Source: JAFDXJ01 sp039811225 | Lineage (GTDB): Bacteria > Bacteroidota > Bacteroidia > Chitinophagales > Chitinophagaceae | NCBI GenBank assembly: GCA_039811225.1 | Contig: JBDHYG010000006.1 | Coordinates: 1-64,000, forward strand | Length of the DNA: 64,000 bases | Direction: 5' to 3' | In this document: positions 26,418-35,729 of the stretch, one piece after another | Layout: each line of letters begins with the position of its first letter | Position numbering within the stretch: the stretch's first letter is position 1 | Translations under genes and position numbers: made by a program | Notes under the pieces: model-generated | Told to the model about the DNA's origin: nothing | Database searches by the model: none | The model's input: the letters and a program-made list of their open reading frames with translations, nothing else

Positions 26418-28751
26418 TTATTTTTTCTTTTTCTTCGTGGATTTTTTAGGGGGATGAGCTTTCAGGTATTCGATAATTTCTTTGGCTTCTTCTACGGTCA
26501 GCTTATCTGCATTTTCCTGTTGTTCCTTGGTAAGTTTATAATTGCGTAAGCCTTGTTTGATATATGGGCCATAAGGGCCTCGTAGAATTTGAATTTTTTC
26601 TTTTTCAAAAACCCGGATGGTACGTTCTTCTTTGGCTTTCCGTTTTTCAATAATAAGTGGGGTAATTTCTGCCAGTGTTACGGTATAGGGATCCATATCT
26701 TTTTGCAGGGAATAAAACTTTTTGTCATGAGCTGCATATGGACCAAACCGGCCAATATTGATAATGACTTCCTCCTTTTCAAACTGGCCGATGGATCGAG
26801 GTAGTTTGAAAAGTTCCATTGCCTGATCGAGTGAAATGGTTTCTATACTCTGGCCTTGTTTCAATTTGGCGAACCTGGGTTTTGTTTCGGTATTGGCTTC
26901 GCCGATCTGAACCATGGGGCCATATCGCCCCATACGGGCAATGACTCTTTCTCCATTGGGGCTGAGCCCTAATTCCCGTTCACCCTTTACACGTTCGGCA
27001 TTTTCCAGGGTGTTTTCAACATCTGCTTTAAATGGAGTATAAAAATTACCCACCATTTTATTCCATACCAATTTGCCATCAGCAATCTCATCAAATTCTT
27101 CCTCAATTTTTGCCGTAAATCCATAGTCCATAATATCATCAAAATGTTGTACTAAAAAATCAGTAACTACCAGGCCGAGGTCATTGGGAAATAATTTGTT
27201 TTTATCCACTCCAGTACGCTCTGATGCTAAATGGGAAGTGACATTATTATTTTTTAAAGTGATCACTTTAAAGTTGCGCAGTGTACCTTCATTGCTTCTT
27301 TTCTCGATATAATTTCTTTTTTGAATAGTAGAGATAGTGGGGGCATAGGTTGAAGGACGACCTATACCCAATTCTTCCAGTTTTTTTACCAGGGAAGCTT
27401 CTGTGTATCTCGGTGCCGGGCGGCTGAATCTTTCCGTAGCCAGCATTTCCACAAAGTTTAGTTCCTGCTTTACATGTAGTGGAGGCAGCATACCACTGTC
27501 CTGGTCTTCTACATCTTCTTCATCGGTATCTTCCCGGTAAACTTTCAGGAAACCATCAAATTTTATTACTTCACCTTGTGCTGTGAGTTCTTCTTTATTG
27601 GTAGAGATTTCAATTTTTGCAATTGTTTTTTCCAGTTCGGCATCGGCCATTTGAGAGGCCATTGTACGTTTCCAGATCATATCATATAAACGTTTCGTAT
27701 CCTGGTCTTCAATTTCTGTTGTGTGAATATAAGTCGGCCGGATAGCTTCATGTGCTTCCTGTGCAGATTGGTTTTTGTTTTGATAAACCCGCTTGAAAAA
27801 GTAGTTCTTCCCATATAGGGAAGTTACCTGTGATTGTATTTCCTGGATGGCCGTATCACTCAGGCTGACACTATCGGTACGCATATAGGTGATATATCCA
27901 CTTTCATAAAGTTTTTGTGCGAGTAACATGGTTTTGCTTACACCATAACCAAGTTTCCTGCTGGCTTCCTGTTGCAGGGTAGAAGTAGTAAAAGGAGCAG
28001 CCGGTGATTTTTTACCCGGCTTTACCTGGATATCTTTTACTGTGTAATGCGCCTGGATACATGCCCGGAGAAAAGCTTCAGCGCTTTCACCGGAATTTTG
28101 TTTTTGACCTTCTACTTTAAAAGTGACCATTTTTCCATGCACATCTTTTTCACGAAAGAATGCTTCAATTTTAAAATGTGCTTTTGGCTGGAATGCATTT
28201 ATTTCTCGTTCTCTTTCTACAATGAGCCGAACCGCTACACTCTGCACACGGCCGGCAGAAAGGGAATTGCCCATACTCATTTTGCGCCAAAGAACAGGAC
28301 TGAGTTCAAAACCTACAATACGGTCAATTACCCGCCTGGCTTGTTGTGCATTTACCAGATGCATATCCAGTGTGCGTGGATTTGAAACCGCTTTTTGAAT
28401 GGCCGGTTTAGTGATTTCATGAAAGACAATCCTTTTTGTTTTTTTAGGGTCGAGACCCAGGACTTCACATAAATGCCAGCTAATTGCTTCTCCTTCCCGG
28501 TCTTCATCCGTTGCTAACCAAACTTCATCCGTTTTCCTGGCAATTTTTTTTAATTCCGTTACCACTTTTTGCTTATCAGATGGTACAATATACCGGGGTT
28601 GAAATTTATTTTCCACATCAATTCCCATATCCCCTTTTTCCAGGTCACGGATATGCCCAAAGCAACTTTTTACTTCGAAATCGCTCCCTAAAATTTTTTC
28701 AATCGTCTTTGCTTTTGCCGGTGACTCTACTATTAAAAGGTTTTTTGCCAT
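26418..28751 (-). CDS. topA: DNA topoisomerase I
   Basis: A 777-residue type IA topoisomerase that relaxes negative supercoils. The TOPRIM domain is at the N-terminus (NLLIVESPAKAKTIEKIL, then LATDEDREGEAISWHL), and the active-site Tyr is in GYITYMRTDSVSLSD. The C-terminal third carries toprim C-terminal repeat domains (for example GRYGPMVQIG, GRFGPYAAHD, GPYGPYIKQGL) instead of zinc fingers, and ends in a Lys-rich tail. A minus-strand -7 box at 28834-28841 would give a leader of about 76 nt. Confidence 0.97.
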   Translation of the reverse strand: MAKNLLIVESPAKAKTIEKILGSDFEVKSCFGHIRDLEKGDMGIDVENKFQPRYIVPSDKQKVVTELKKIARKTDEVWLATDEDREGEAISWHLCEVLGLDPKKTKRIVFHEITKPAIQKAVSNPRTLDMHLVNAQQARRVIDRIVGFELSPVLWRKMSMGNSLSAGRVQSVAVRLIVEREREINAFQPKAHFKIEAFFREKDVHGKMVTFKVEGQKQNSGESAEAFLRACIQAHYTVKDIQVKPGKKSPAAPFTTSTLQQEASRKLGYGVSKTMLLAQKLYESGYITYMRTDSVSLSDTAIQEIQSQVTSLYGKNYFFKRVYQNKNQSAQEAHEAIRPTYIHTTEIEDQDTKRLYDMIWKRTMASQMADAELEKTIAKIEISTNKEELTAQGEVIKFDGFLKVYREDTDEEDVEDQDSGMLPPLHVKQELNFVEMLATERFSRPAPRYTEASLVKKLEELGIGRPSTYAPTISTIQKRNYIEKRSNEGTLRNFKVITLKNNNVTSHLASERTGVDKNKLFPNDLGLVVTDFLVQHFDDIMDYGFTAKIEEEFDEIADGKLVWNKMVGNFYTPFKADVENTLENAERVKGERELGLSPNGERVIARMGRYGPMVQIGEANTETKPRFAKLKQGQSIETISLDQAMELFKLPRSIGQFEKEEVIINIGRFGPYAAHDKKFYSLQKDMDPYTVTLAEITPLIIEKRKAKEERTIRVFEKEKIQILRGPYGPYIKQGLRNYKLTKEQQENADKLTVEEAKEIIEYLKAHPPKKSTKKKKK

Positions 28752-28833
28752 GCTGTATTTTCGTTTAATTTGAAAGTTGACTATGCTGAAAATGCCAGTA
28801 AAATCAATACTTTCAGGATGTATCTTTTGGTTG

Positions 28834-28841
28834 CAAAGTTA
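28834..28841 (-). promoter_or_regulatory. Bacteroidota -7 box for topA
   Basis: The minus strand reads TAACTTTG (28841-28834), matching TAnnTTTG, 83 nt upstream of the topA ATG. The -33 part is not clear. Confidence 0.4.
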
Positions 28842-29027
28842 CTTCGTTATGCTTCCCGTAAAAATTTCAATAAAAACTTAACAGACCCCGATTAAACTTT
28901 TTCACCAGCTGCAATATTAAGTTAATCACTGAAAATGCAAAAAACGTTAAATGAATTTTGACAAATGACAACTCCTATTTTCTGGCACGCTATTGGAAAT
29001 TAATAGGATGAACTAAATTTTATAACT

Positions 29028-29396
29028 ATGAAAAAAATGCTACTCCCTCTCTTCCTCTTCATACTTGTAACAGGTATGAGCATGGATGCCGGTGCACAGG
29101 TAAAAGTGTACAAAGTGTACCCGGTTCAAAAGAAACAGGCCTTCTATTATTTCCCTAAGGCAAATGTGTATTATGACCTTTCTGCCCGGGTGTATTATTA
29201 CCCATATAAAAATCGTTGGGCGGTATCTAAATTCATCCCTGCCGGCTACGGTGTAAGGACTTCACCTCGTTTTACCGTTTATCATTTCGGTGCGGATGTA
29301 TGGCAGGATAACAGGATTCACCAAATGACCTTTAAGAAATATGTGGCTTATCCTGTTGTTGTATACCAGCAACCAGTACGTGTGATAATCAGATAA
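29028..29396 (+). CDS. Small secreted Tyr/Val-rich protein, unknown
   Basis: A 122-residue protein with a signal peptide (cleavage near GAQV, residue 24). The mature part is rich in Tyr, Val, Arg and Lys, with the pattern FYYFPKANVYYDLSARVYYYP. I recall related short proteins in Bacteroidota with the same YYYP / YYD pattern but no known role. The mature protein is small, basic and probably beta-rich in the periplasm or surface. It is monocistronic with a strong terminator 38 bp after its stop. The upstream stretch 28752-29027 holds the divergent topA promoter and nothing else that I recognise. Confidence 0.75.
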   Translation: MKKMLLPLFLFILVTGMSMDAGAQVKVYKVYPVQKKQAFYYFPKANVYYDLSARVYYYPYKNRWAVSKFIPAGYGVRTSPRFTVYHFGADVWQDNRIHQMTFKKYVAYPVVVYQQPVRVIIR

Positions 29397-29434
29397 CTGA
29401 AATAGAGTTGATTCAACAGAAAATTTCAGGAAGC

Positions 29435-29466
29435 AATGCAGTTACGAAAGTAACTGCATTCTTTTA
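29435..29466 (+). terminator. Terminator after the small secreted protein gene
   Basis: AATGCAGTTAC (29435-29445) pairs perfectly with GTAACTGCATT (29450-29460) around a GAAA tetraloop and is followed by CTTTT. It abuts the lipA stop on the opposite strand. Confidence 0.88.
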
Positions 29467-30393
29467 TGCAGTTGCTTTTTGCATTTTAGCAGACAGCCAT
29501 TTATTCCGGCCATAGCCGGGTATAACATGGTTTTCGCTATGATAAGAAGAACGTACCAGTGGGCCACTTTCCGCATAATCGAAACCCATTTGATAAGCCG
29601 CTTCTTTATATTCGGCAAATTCATCTGGATGCACAAATCGTTGAACATGTAAATGCTTTTTTGTAGGCTGCAAATATTGGCCTATGGTTACCACATCCAC
29701 ATCAGCATGGCGGAGGTCTTCGAGGGTTTGTAAAACTTCTTCTTTGCTTTCACCCAGGCCTAACATGATGCCGGATTTTGTGCGAACTCCATTCTCTTTT
29801 AAAAATTTCAGCACCTGCAGGCTGCGCCGGTATTTTGCCTGGATACGTACCTGCCGGGTCAGTCGTTCTACTGTTTCAATATTATGGCTGATAATTTCCG
29901 GTGCAGCTGCTACCACGCGTAAAATATTTTCCTGGTCACCTTTAAAATCAGGAATCAGTGTTTCCAGGGTAGTATCCGGGTTCAATGCTTTCACCGCTTT
30001 GATAGTATTGAACCAAATAGTAGAACCACCATCTTTCAATTCATCACGGTCCACACTGGTGATAACAGCATGTTTTACTTTCATTAGGAAAATGGTTTCG
30101 GCAATTTTTTGTGGTTCGTCCCAGTCCACCGAGTCGGGCCGGCCGGTAGCGACGGCACAAAAGCCACAACTACGTGTACAAATATTTCCCAGGATCATAA
30201 AGGTGGCTGTGCCCTGGCCCCAGCATTCGCCCATATTCGGGCAATTCCCACTCTCACAAATGGTATGCAGTTTATTGGTATCAACCAATTGCCGGATATG
30301 TTTATAATTTTCACCTATTGGTAATTTCACCCGCAGCCAGGCGGGTTTTTTTAGTGCATTATTGGATGACTGATCAGCAGGAACACAAGACAT
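29464..30393 (-). CDS. lipA: Lipoyl synthase
   Basis: A 309-residue radical SAM enzyme that inserts two sulfurs into octanoyl chains on E2 and GcvH proteins to make lipoate. Two iron-sulfur clusters are marked by CESGNCPNMGEC (auxiliary cluster) and CTRSCGFC (the radical SAM CxxxCxxC). The ATG at 30393 (MSCVPADQSS) is the likely start; an in-frame start at 30462 would extend into sequence that does not look like the family. It follows the outer-membrane-like gene at 30468 by 74 bp on the same strand. Confidence 0.96.
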   Translation of the reverse strand: MSCVPADQSSNNALKKPAWLRVKLPIGENYKHIRQLVDTNKLHTICESGNCPNMGECWGQGTATFMILGNICTRSCGFCAVATGRPDSVDWDEPQKIAETIFLMKVKHAVITSVDRDELKDGGSTIWFNTIKAVKALNPDTTLETLIPDFKGDQENILRVVAAAPEIISHNIETVERLTRQVRIQAKYRRSLQVLKFLKENGVRTKSGIMLGLGESKEEVLQTLEDLRHADVDVVTIGQYLQPTKKHLHVQRFVHPDEFAEYKEAAYQMGFDYAESGPLVRSSYHSENHVIPGYGRNKWLSAKMQKATA

Positions 30394-30467
30394 GCAGGTG
30401 CAAATATTTAATTGATGAAATGAAACAAACCATTCAATGGAATGCGTTGTCAATAAAGGCAAAGATA

Positions 30468-31274
30468 TTAATTTCTTCCGCCAAATTCGATCGCTACAAA
30501 TGCATTAAAGAAAAAGGATTTGTCGGTGGTATTTAAAACTATAGGCATTTTTTTAGAATAGAATTCTGCATTCACGCCCACTTCAATTGCCGATACTACT
30601 TTATTATAACGGCCATAATCAAAGCGCAGCCCCAGTTTGGCATGGCCACCGGGTACGAATTCACCCTCGGAAAAACCTTTGGTAAAACCGGCGGCGCCCA
30701 GAATAGCGGAAGGGTCTGTAAAAATGGATGCAGTGGAAGCTTCATATTTTATGTCAGACGTATTGCCTACGGAATCTACAACGGTCAGGTAATAAGGTTT
30801 TAAATAACCGGCTGTAAAGCCTGCACCATAATTAAGTGAAACGGCCACGCCATTTTTATTGCCTTTTCCACCAATTAAGCGTTGCTGACCGATTCCTATT
30901 TTCAGCAAATAAAAATTATTGATTTTACCATAAATAAATGGATTGCCCACTTGCAGGCCATTGCTCAAATAAACAGTTTTCCGTTCTTCTTTGGGGCTCT
31001 TGCGTTCACCTAATTCAATCCACCAAAGATTGGTGGTGGTGAGGGTTTTATATTTTCCATGCTCAAATAAAGCCGACCAGCCATCGGTACTCAATTTGGC
31101 ACCGAAAATATTTTGTTTTGTAAAAATCAGGGCGCCTTCCTCTTCTTTTTTCATCAAAGAATCAATGCGGTCCTGGCGTGCCTGCTTTTTCATTTCACGG
31201 GCACTCATATCTTTTTGCGCAAATAAAAAACAGGAAAATAGCAGGCAAATAATCGTTAAAGGGAGTTTCTTCAC
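30468..31274 (-). CDS. Probable outer-membrane beta-barrel protein
   Basis: A 268-residue protein starting with GTG at 31274 (KKLPLTIICLLFSCFLFAQK), which gives a normal signal peptide cut near residue 17. A second GTG at 31328 is rejected because it overlaps the divergent OsmC gene. The mature part has a charged N-terminal segment (MSAREMKKQARQDRI) and then alternating beta-strands with Gly and aromatic residues, ending NAFVAIEFGGRN, as in outer-membrane barrels. No family name can be given with confidence. Confidence 0.72.
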   Translation of the reverse strand: MKKLPLTIICLLFSCFLFAQKDMSAREMKKQARQDRIDSLMKKEEEGALIFTKQNIFGAKLSTDGWSALFEHGKYKTLTTTNLWWIELGERKSPKEERKTVYLSNGLQVGNPFIYGKINNFYLLKIGIGQQRLIGGKGNKNGVAVSLNYGAGFTAGYLKPYYLTVVDSVGNTSDIKYEASTASIFTDPSAILGAAGFTKGFSEGEFVPGGHAKLGLRFDYGRYNKVVSAIEVGVNAEFYSKKMPIVLNTTDKSFFFNAFVAIEFGGRN

Positions 31275-31318
31275 AAAGATGTTATTTATAGGTCGTAAAT
31301 TTATACAAATTTCATACA

Positions 31319-31732
31319 ATGACTTCACAAATTATTTATAAAGGGCAGTTGCGTACCGAAGCGCTGCACTTGGGCAGTAAAACAATAATTGAAACTGATG
31401 CCCCACTGGACAACCAGGGGAAAGGAGAAAAATTTTCACCCACCGATTTACTGGCTACTTCTTTGGGTGCCTGTATGATGACCTTGATGGGCATCAAAGC
31501 CCGGGAACAGGGAGTAGATCTAAATGGAACCCGTATTGAAGTGACCAAAATCATGAAATCCAGCCCCAGGCGGGTGGGTGGGATCCAGGTTAACATACAT
31601 TTCCCTGGAAACTTATTGGTAACCGATGTACAGAAAAAAGCATTGGAACATACTGCCATTCATTGCCCGGTTGCAAAAAGCATTCATCCGGATATTGAGC
31701 TGGAAACAACATTTAACTGGCCGGCTGCCTAA
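31319..31732 (+). CDS. OsmC-family peroxiredoxin-like protein
   Basis: A 137-residue OsmC/Ohr fold protein. The two redox cysteines appear as TSLGACMMTLMG and AIHCPVAKSI, the pattern used to reduce organic or fatty acid hydroperoxides. It is a general OsmC-type protein; the substrate is not known. Its 3' end overlaps the convergent DUF2851 gene by 20 bp. A second OsmC relative is encoded at 37109. Confidence 0.92.
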   Translation: MTSQIIYKGQLRTEALHLGSKTIIETDAPLDNQGKGEKFSPTDLLATSLGACMMTLMGIKAREQGVDLNGTRIEVTKIMKSSPRRVGGIQVNIHFPGNLLVTDVQKKALEHTAIHCPVAKSIHPDIELETTFNWPAA

Positions 31733-32990
31733 GCACCTGGTAGCCTATGGCACATTGCAGGCAGCGTTTTTCATGGCAATAATTATTCTTTAATTCCACC
31801 AGCCCCTGTGAGGCTAAAGCATGTTGGCAGGGAACATGGAATTTTTTCCAACAGGTAATGATACTATTTTTCTCAGCCGGGATTTGAGTGAGCCATTCAA
31901 TTGCCCGTTCTTTATAAACTTCTGTTTTTTTATGTAAGCCATAGGCAAAAAGTAGAGGGATAATCGTATTGATAAGAATATTATCAATCATCTGGCTGCC
32001 TAAGGTTTTTGGTTTGTACGATGTAGGCTGATCAAACCGGTAATGATAATGCCAATAATCATTGGCAGTCACATGGAGTAAATTTTTGATTACCGGCAGA
32101 TGGGTAGTTTCCAGTATTGTTGAAAACAAATGAGATGATACACTTACCAGCTTTGCCAATTGGGCTAATCGTACAGTGGGGAAATTGGCCGGCCGCATAC
32201 GTAAAAAAGCAGGTTTACGTGGAATGGGTCGCAGGGAATATTTCCGGGCGAGAAATAGATACTCCTTTTGTAACATCCGGGGATAGGCTTCAGAAAAGTT
32301 ATCCTGTAAAAGGCCCGATTGTCCCAGTAATAACGCTTCCAGTTGAAGCAGTTGATTTTTCTGTTTGGCCAGGATCTGCACGGGGATGGATTTTGCCAGC
32401 ATTTCAAATGCAGGTGCATTTACCCGGATACCGAAATTTCTTGCCAGCATCCACCAGAATGTTTCTTCCCAATGATCATTGTTCTTTGCTAAAAGTTGAG
32501 AGACTTCCGTGGTTTTTCTTTCCAGTCTTTCAATTGCAAGTCGTTGTAGCCAGGCGTTCCACTGTAAATCATTGAGTGCGGGAAGGTGAGGAGAGCAGGG
32601 AATGGAATTTTTTGTTTGCATCAATTCCTCAAATCGACGGAGTAAATGTTTGCTTACCCTTGAATTCAATTCTAAAGTAGGAATTGGCAAACCATTGCAA
32701 TTGCGAATCTCTTCATCATATTTCCAAACGACATGCAATATAACATTGGCGTAATGCTGATCCAGGTGATGTTTATGTTTTTTCCATTGATTTGATTCGA
32801 TGTGTATCTCGATATGACCAACCCAGGTATTGCCATTGAGTTTGATTTGGGCATCTAAGAAATCAGGGCCCTGGTGCGTATTGAAAGTGCCGGGACGGGT
32901 TATGGACAGGGATTCTCCTTCTACGGTTGTTAAGGAACCGGAATTGAAATATTGGTACTGCCAGATAAATTGCAAAAGTTTTTCTGTCAT
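31713..32990 (-). CDS. DUF2851 family protein
   Basis: A 425-residue soluble protein recognised as DUF2851 by its N-terminal part EKLLQFIWQYQYFN, RPGTFNTHQGPDFLDAQI and the His-rich HIEIHIESNQWKKHKHH, with ANVILHVVW next. The function of this Bacteroidota family is unknown; the His/Asp/Glu cluster (GPDFLDA, HIEIH) looks like a metal or nuclease-like site, but this is inference. The C-terminal CHEKRCLQCAIGYQ is a cysteine cluster. It is the last gene of a reverse run (kdsC-like, ubiA, maf, DUF2851), 43 bp after maf. Confidence 0.88.
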   Translation of the reverse strand: MTEKLLQFIWQYQYFNSGSLTTVEGESLSITRPGTFNTHQGPDFLDAQIKLNGNTWVGHIEIHIESNQWKKHKHHLDQHYANVILHVVWKYDEEIRNCNGLPIPTLELNSRVSKHLLRRFEELMQTKNSIPCSPHLPALNDLQWNAWLQRLAIERLERKTTEVSQLLAKNNDHWEETFWWMLARNFGIRVNAPAFEMLAKSIPVQILAKQKNQLLQLEALLLGQSGLLQDNFSEAYPRMLQKEYLFLARKYSLRPIPRKPAFLRMRPANFPTVRLAQLAKLVSVSSHLFSTILETTHLPVIKNLLHVTANDYWHYHYRFDQPTSYKPKTLGSQMIDNILINTIIPLLFAYGLHKKTEVYKERAIEWLTQIPAEKNSIITCWKKFHVPCQHALASQGLVELKNNYCHEKRCLQCAIGYQVLRQPAS

Positions 32991-33033
32991 ATCTTCCCAG
33001 TCCCTATAAAATAAGCCAGAAAAAGCAATTAAC

Positions 33034-33645
33034 CTAACAATCGGGGAGAATGTTTTCAGGTGGAAATGAGTAATCGAGATGTTGCAGCAATAAGTTGACA
33101 GGCAGGCCTACCACATTATAATAATCGCCATCAATTTTGCGAATTCCCACAAGTCCGATCCATTCCTGGATAGCATAAGCACCAGCCTTGTCGAACGGCC
33201 TGTAATTTTCTATATACCAGTTTATTTGTTCTACTGTTAATTTATTAAATGTTACGCGGGTAACAGCAGATAATTGAATTGTTTCAGCTTGTTTTAGTAT
33301 GGTAATACCGGTAATGACCTGGTGTTCCTGGCCTGATAAGGCAGTTAGCATTTGAACAGCCTCAGCAGTATCTGTTGGTTTTCCAAGAACTTTATTGTGT
33401 AATACGACAACCGTATCAGCAGCCACAATGGGTATCTGTTGCCACTGCTTTGATACCAATTGCGGATTTTGGCGAACGGCTTTAGCCTTTTGCCCGGATA
33501 AAAAAACAGGCACTTGTTCCGGTGGAAGATTTTCGGGATATGTTTCTTCAATGTCCGGTAAAATTATTTCAAAAGGTACCTGTGCCATTTCCAGGAGCTG
33601 TTGCCGCCGGGGGGATTGAGATGCTAATATAATTTTTTGATACAA
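33034..33645 (-). CDS. maf: Maf-like nucleotide pyrophosphatase
   Basis: A 203-residue Maf/Ham1-like protein. Maf proteins cleave dTTP, UTP or modified nucleotides to the monophosphates, which keeps bad nucleotides out of DNA and RNA. Hallmarks are LASQSPRRQQLLE near the start, the Glu-rich DIEETYPE and VAADTVVVLHNKVLGKP, plus KAGAYAIQEW. It is 12 bp after the UbiA-family gene and 43 bp before DUF2851, so it is probably in an operon. Confidence 0.94.
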   Translation of the reverse strand: MYQKIILASQSPRRQQLLEMAQVPFEIILPDIEETYPENLPPEQVPVFLSGQKAKAVRQNPQLVSKQWQQIPIVAADTVVVLHNKVLGKPTDTAEAVQMLTALSGQEHQVITGITILKQAETIQLSAVTRVTFNKLTVEQINWYIENYRPFDKAGAYAIQEWIGLVGIRKIDGDYYNVVGLPVNLLLQHLDYSFPPENILPDC

Positions 33646-33657
33646 GAAGGACGAAGT

Positions 33658-34593
33658 TTACTGGTATAATTTGAAAAATAATAAACTCAAAATACCGGCC
33701 AGCATAATCAACTTGATAAGCGAACTCAATCGATGATACGCAGCCGGTGTATTGGCCTGGTACAATAACTTGAGACTATACCCAAGAGGCGCAAGTACAC
33801 AGAGACAAAAATATGAAATCGCCAGCCACCATTGCAGGAAAATCATATAGACCTGTACAATTAAAATAACCACGATTAATAAAATACCCCAGGTGGCTGC
33901 AAAGATGCGGGCGGCAGCAGTACCCCAGACAATCGGCAGGGTAGTGCAGCCCCATTTCCGGTCGCCTTCCACATCTTCCATGTCTTTTACCACTTCACGA
34001 ATGAGGGAAATAATAAAAGCAAAACCGGCATATAAAAAAGAGATGCGTAAAATTTTATCTGTTTGCAAATTGTTTTGTGAGCCAAATAAATGTTTATTCT
34101 CACACCAGGGAATGACTAAAATAACCCAGGCCGTTAATAAGGAAATTAAAATATTCCCTGCAAGGAATTTTCTTTTTAAAGAAATGGAATAAAAAAATAA
34201 CATACCGGCACAGATCAGGTTGGAGATACCAACAAACCAGATCCTTGTTGTGAAATCAAGATAAAAGCCGATAGCAATACCGGCAATGCTTAACAACAAA
34301 TGCAGGATGATGGTCCATCGCCGGGAAATAATGCGGTCCACAATGAGCTTATCCGGTTTATTGATGAGGTCAATATGCAGGTCGAAATAATCATTTATAA
34401 TATAGCCGGCAGCAGCTATCAATACGGAAGACAGGCATAACAGGATAAAATTTTTCCCGGTTAAAAAAGGATGCAGGCCTGCTTCCCGGTAAAGTGGAAA
34501 AATAACACAATACATAAACAATGATTGTGTAATCAAAATAAACAGGAGATTGGGCCAACGCACTAAACGGAAAAAAGCAGACAGGTATTTCAA
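33658..34593 (-). CDS. UbiA-family prenyltransferase
   Basis: A 311-residue membrane protein with about eight or nine helices. The first Asp-rich motif is INDYFDLHIDLIN and the second is EVVKDMEDVEGD; both bind the diphosphate of the prenyl donor through magnesium. In this phylum such genes are often annotated as geranylgeranylglycerol-phosphate geranylgeranyltransferase; they may also prenylate other acceptors. It lies between the KdsC-like gene (35 bp) and maf (12 bp) on the same strand. Confidence 0.9.
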   Translation of the reverse strand: MKYLSAFFRLVRWPNLLFILITQSLFMYCVIFPLYREAGLHPFLTGKNFILLCLSSVLIAAAGYIINDYFDLHIDLINKPDKLIVDRIISRRWTIILHLLLSIAGIAIGFYLDFTTRIWFVGISNLICAGMLFFYSISLKRKFLAGNILISLLTAWVILVIPWCENKHLFGSQNNLQTDKILRISFLYAGFAFIISLIREVVKDMEDVEGDRKWGCTTLPIVWGTAAARIFAATWGILLIVVILIVQVYMIFLQWWLAISYFCLCVLAPLGYSLKLLYQANTPAAYHRLSSLIKLIMLAGILSLLFFKLYQ

Positions 34594-34628
34594 CGGGTTA
34601 TAGAATTTAAACTTTTCAGATAAGGCAT

Positions 34629-35150
34629 TTATTGTGCTTTGATTTTTGTGTGTAATGGCCAGTTACCATTTAATTGCAATACTTTTTCGATCACATCCCG
34701 CACACAACCAGCGCCACCATTGATCTTTGATATATAGTGTGCTATACTTTTTATTTCTTTTGCGGCGTCGGCCGGGCAGCAGGCTATTCCGGCATCCAAC
34801 ATCACTTCATAATCAGGAATATCATCTCCCATATACAGTAATGCATCTTTTTGGATGCCATATTTTTCCATGCAGGCAGTCAATATCTTTTTTTTGTCCT
34901 CTACCTGCATAAAAATTTCTGTAACCCCCAATCGTTGCAACCTGGCGACCGCTTCCGGGGAATCGCTTCCGGATATAATGAAGATTTTATACTTCATTTT
35001 GATGGCCAGTTGCAGTGCGTAGCCATCCTTTATATTCATTCTTCTGACCATAGCGCCATCCGGCATTAAGTATAATGTGCCATCGGTCAGTACACCGTCA
35101 ATATCAAAAGCAAAAGCTGTTACTTTTTTGAAAAACTCCAATACATTCAT
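34629..35150 (-). CDS. KdsC-like HAD phosphatase
   Basis: A 173-residue HAD-superfamily phosphatase of the KdsC (3-deoxy-D-manno-octulosonate 8-phosphate phosphatase) branch, which helps to make Kdo for lipopolysaccharide. Motif I is FDIDGVLTDGT, motif II is ISGSD, and the last motif is YMGDDIPDYEVM. It lacks a cap domain, as KdsC does. I chose the ATG at 35150 (MNVLEFFKK); an in-frame start at 35258 would add 36 atypical residues. It is the first gene of a reverse run with ubiA, maf and DUF2851. Confidence 0.92.
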   Translation of the reverse strand: MNVLEFFKKVTAFAFDIDGVLTDGTLYLMPDGAMVRRMNIKDGYALQLAIKMKYKIFIISGSDSPEAVARLQRLGVTEIFMQVEDKKKILTACMEKYGIQKDALLYMGDDIPDYEVMLDAGIACCPADAAKEIKSIAHYISKINGGAGCVRDVIEKVLQLNGNWPLHTKIKAQ

Positions 35151-35292
35151 AAAAAAAACCCTTGATGGAAAGGCGAAGCTAAACATTTTATAAAATGTAC
35201 CCTTTGTAAAATTACCCAACCGGTTTTCTATTGGAAAGATACCAAAGGGATGCAACATTTATTGGTTACAAGCTGTCTTTTATAAAAAACTA

Positions 35293-35649
35293 ATGAAACC
35301 AATTTCAATAAATTATTTCCGTTTATTTTTTCTGTTCATTTTAAGTACTGCCGTAACAGTTGTGCATAGTCAGGATAAGGCGATACCCGATGGTACTATT
35401 TACAAGAGTTTTCAGGAGAATAAGAAAGATTCCAGCCAATTACCGGTTGTGCAACTAAACCCGGAAAACAAGTTGTTATTCCGGAATGAAAGGGGTAATG
35501 TATATGCAATGGCACCCGACAATATGTATTGTTTGGTACCATTGAATTTTTCTAAAATGCCGGTTTTACAAAACAAATCCGGTTTGCCCTATATGCCGAA
35601 TGCCATCCCCCGCAAAAAACCGTTGACAGCGCCCTTACCTTCTAAGTAA
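35293..35649 (+). CDS. Small secreted protein, unknown
   Basis: A 118-residue protein with a signal peptide (cleavage near VVHSQD, residue 27). The mature part is short, polar and has a Pro-rich end (PYMPNAIPRKKPLTAPLP). No family is recognised. It is on the plus strand between the divergent KdsC-like gene and the fused nuclease gene, which has its own promoter. Confidence 0.65.
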   Translation: MKPISINYFRLFFLFILSTAVTVVHSQDKAIPDGTIYKSFQENKKDSSQLPVVQLNPENKLLFRNERGNVYAMAPDNMYCLVPLNFSKMPVLQNKSGLPYMPNAIPRKKPLTAPLPSK

Positions 35650-35695
35650 TGTAGAATTGAGTTGTAAATAAGTGTGTTGTTTCCGGGCAAACCGC

Positions 35696-35724
35696 TTTGC
35701 TATTCCACTTATCCTTTATTTTTG
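35696..35724 (+). promoter_or_regulatory. Promoter of the fused exonuclease / GIY-YIG gene
   Basis: TTTG (35696-35699), 17 nt, then TATTTTTG (35717-35724) is a full Bacteroidota promoter. The -7 box ends only 5 nt before the ATG at 35730, so the predicted transcript start (35731 or near) falls on the start codon and the message is probably leaderless. Confidence 0.7.
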
Positions 35725-35729
35725 TAGAG

